Source: Brevundimonas goettingensis | GTDB lineage: Bacteria; Pseudomonadota; Alphaproteobacteria; Caulobacterales; Caulobacteraceae | Assembly: GCF_017487405.1 (NCBI RefSeq) | Contig: NZ_CP062222.1 | Location: forward strand, 1,039,001 to 1,103,000 | Reading direction: 5' to 3' | Length of the DNA stretch: 64,000 bases | Shown here: one piece after another, positions 62,641 through 64,000 of the stretch | Layout: the number at the start of each line of letters is the position of its first letter | Position numbering within the stretch: the stretch's first letter is position 1 | The notes under the pieces: generated by a model | Database searches by the model: none | Seen by the model: the letters and a program-made list of their open reading frames with translations, nothing else | Told to the model about the DNA's origin: nothing | Translations under genes and position numbers: made by a program

Positions 62641-63681
62641 ATGATCAAATATCTCGGCTCGAAACGGGCCCTTCTTGATCCCATCAAGGCGGCCGTTGCG
62701 CGCGTCCTGCCCGAGGGCGGGACCGTCTGCGACCTGTTCTCCGGCAGCGCCCGGGTGGGCCACGCCCTGAAGGGGCAGGGCTATCGGGTCTGGTCCAACG
62801 ACATCAACACCTATGCCCATACGCTGGCGACGGCCTATGTGCAGGCGGACCGCGAGGTCTGGTCGGACAGGGCCGCCGCGGTCATCGCCGAGCTGGGCGA
62901 GGTGAAGCCCGAGGCCGGCTGGTTCACCAAGACCTTCTGCGAGGACGCCCGCTTCTTCCATCCGGAGAACGGGGCGCGGATCGACGCCATGCGCGACCGG
63001 ATCGTGGCCATGGGGCTGGAGCCGGAGCTGGAGGCCGTCGCCATGGTCTCGCTGATGGAGGCCGCCGACCGGGTGGATTCCACCGCCGGGGTGCATATGG
63101 CCTATATGAAGGCCTGGGCGCCGCGGGCCCTGAAGCCCCTGTCGCTGAGGATGCCCGACCTGCTGCCGGGCGTGGCGGGCGGGCCGTGCCGGGCGACGCA
63201 GGGCGATGCGGTCGAGATCGCGGCCCAGGTCGAGGCCGACCTCGTCTATCTGGACCCGCCCTACAACCAGCATTCCTATCTCGGGAATTACCACGTCTGG
63301 GAAAGTCTGGTGCTGTGGGACAAGCCCGAGACCTATGGGATCGCGAACAAGCGGGTCGATGTCCGCACGAGGAAGAGCGCCTTCAACTCCAAGCCCGGCA
63401 TCGGCCCTGCTCTGGGGGCGGTGATCGAGGCGATCCAGGCGCCCAATCTGATCGTGTCGTTCAACGACGAAGGCTATCTGAGCCGCGACCAGCTGGTCGA
63501 GATGCTGTCGGCGCGCGGACGGGTGCAGGTGGTGGAGATCGACCGCCCCCGCTACGTCGGCGCCCGCATCGGCATTCATAATCCCAAGGGCGAGAAGGTC
63601 GGCGCCGTCGGGCGGCTGAAGAATGTCGAGTATCTGTTCCTCGTCACCGATCGGGTTGTGGCCCTGCCGGAGGCGGCTTAA
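62641..63681 (+). CDS. D12-class (Dam-like) DNA adenine methyltransferase
   Basis: 346 residues: N-terminal MIKYLGSKRALLDPI, AdoMet-binding motif I VCDLFSGSARVGHAL, catalytic motif IV DLVYLDPPYNQHSYLGNYHV, and IVSFNDEGYLS in the late region. The order motif I then DPPY is that of alpha-class N6-adenine methyltransferases of the D12 family. No restriction endonuclease gene is adjacent, so it appears solitary; it is not CcrM-like. Recognition sequence unknown. ATG 62641 sits 11 bases after GGAGG, which is buried in a hairpin. Confidence 0.85.
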   Translation: MIKYLGSKRALLDPIKAAVARVLPEGGTVCDLFSGSARVGHALKGQGYRVWSNDINTYAHTLATAYVQADREVWSDRAAAVIAELGEVKPEAGWFTKTFCEDARFFHPENGARIDAMRDRIVAMGLEPELEAVAMVSLMEAADRVDSTAGVHMAYMKAWAPRALKPLSLRMPDLLPGVAGGPCRATQGDAVEIAAQVEADLVYLDPPYNQHSYLGNYHVWESLVLWDKPETYGIANKRVDVRTRKSAFNSKPGIGPALGAVIEAIQAPNLIVSFNDEGYLSRDQLVEMLSARGRVQVVEIDRPRYVGARIGIHNPKGEKVGAVGRLKNVEYLFLVTDRVVALPEAA

Positions 63682-63726
63682 CCTTTGCGTAAGGAACGCT
63701 AGCGGACGCAGGCCGTTTGGGTCGGC

Positions 63727-64000
63727 ATGGAACAGCTGTCGATGACCCCGATCTCGCAAGCCGAAGCGCTCCGCGCCCAGAACGCAGAGAAGGCTTACCG
63801 CAAGGCCATGGACGCCCGCGACGCCGTCGCCTGGCGCGCCCCGGGTGTCAGCCGCTTCGACAGCCGGCCAGCCAATGACACGGGCGTGTCGGAGCCGACG
63901 CTGAAAGAGATCATGTCGGATTTGCCCCCGTGGGTGACGATCGCCGCCGGCGCCGTTGTCGCCGCGTCGATGGGCGCGCTGCTGGGCGGCGCACTCCACA
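63727..64000 (+). CDS. Hypothetical protein with C-terminal hydrophobic segment (truncated by window end)
   Basis: At least 91 residues, MEQLSMTPISQAEALRAQNA..., a helical charged N-terminus (AEKAYRKAMDARDAVAWRAP) and a hydrophobic segment beginning near res 74 (VTIAAGAVVAASMGALLGGA) that may be a membrane anchor. The frame stays open to the last base. No strong ribosome site is seen, and no family is recognised. Confidence 0.45.
   Translation, partial: MEQLSMTPISQAEALRAQNAEKAYRKAMDARDAVAWRAPGVSRFDSRPANDTGVSEPTLKEIMSDLPPWVTIAAGAVVAASMGALLGGALH

Overview
The window is a high-GC chromosomal segment of an alphaproteobacterium, most likely of the order Caulobacterales (Brevundimonas- or Caulobacter-like). 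This is inferred from the strong G/C bias at third codon positions, two large TonB-dependent receptors, a DctABD dicarboxylate module, a bacterial transglutaminase-like cysteine peptidase, and several short intergenic inverted repeats. No phage, IS element or CRISPR array was recognised.

Layout. (1) 1-689: 5' part of acetyl-CoA synthetase, minus strand. (2) 1009-14499: nine tightly coupled plus-strand genes. They encode a membrane-anchored pseudokinase, a secreted Sel1-repeat protein, a small bitopic protein, a cytosolic GTPase-partner candidate, a zinc-ribbon GTPase, a two-TM protein, a very large SEDS (RodA/FtsW)-like protein, a penicillin-binding-protein-like transpeptidase and a small anchored protein. 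I do not recognise this as a characterised locus. Its parts suggest a dedicated, NTPase-controlled peptidoglycan synthesis or remodelling machine, and it is the main candidate for an undescribed system. (3) 14609-21178: dadA, leuA with a candidate leader peptide, and dctD/dctB. (4) 21233-27420: dctA with a putative sigma-54 promoter, a TonB-dependent receptor and a lipoprotein hydrolase. (5) 27417-40925: a sugar-acid (glucarate/galactarate type) locus. It holds a ketoglutarate-semialdehyde-type dehydrogenase, kdgD, a LysR regulator, esterases, a large Tat-exported protein of unknown function, an anion/H+ symporter and a second TonB-dependent receptor. (6) 41019-44790: small hypotheticals, a DUF1254/DUF1214 protein, a SpoU-type RNA methylase and a TonB-C-like protein. 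(7) 44824-53427: leucine catabolism (LysR, isovaleryl-CoA dehydrogenase, both methylcrotonyl-CoA carboxylase subunits), interrupted by a small TIR/deoxyribosyltransferase-like two-gene module, two paralogous small secreted proteins and a methyltransferase. (8) 53524-56451: small genes, a SleB-type cell-wall hydrolase and a C93 cysteine peptidase. (9) 56691-57015: a tRNA-Leu(UAA) gene split by a 239-nt group I intron. (10) 57154-64000: a membrane-anchored LuxR-type regulator operon, a phosphatase of the alkaline phosphatase superfamily, pyruvate kinase, a D12-class adenine methyltransferase and a truncated last gene.

The two strongest observations are the group I intron in tRNA-Leu, whose core pairings and exon ends can be laid out base by base, and the pseudokinase-GTPase-SEDS-PBP operon. 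Two genes (an SGNH hydrolase and the SleB hydrolase) look frameshifted by one base in G/C homopolymers, so either assembly error or recent mutation should be considered. All functions rest on reading motifs by eye; no database search was run.
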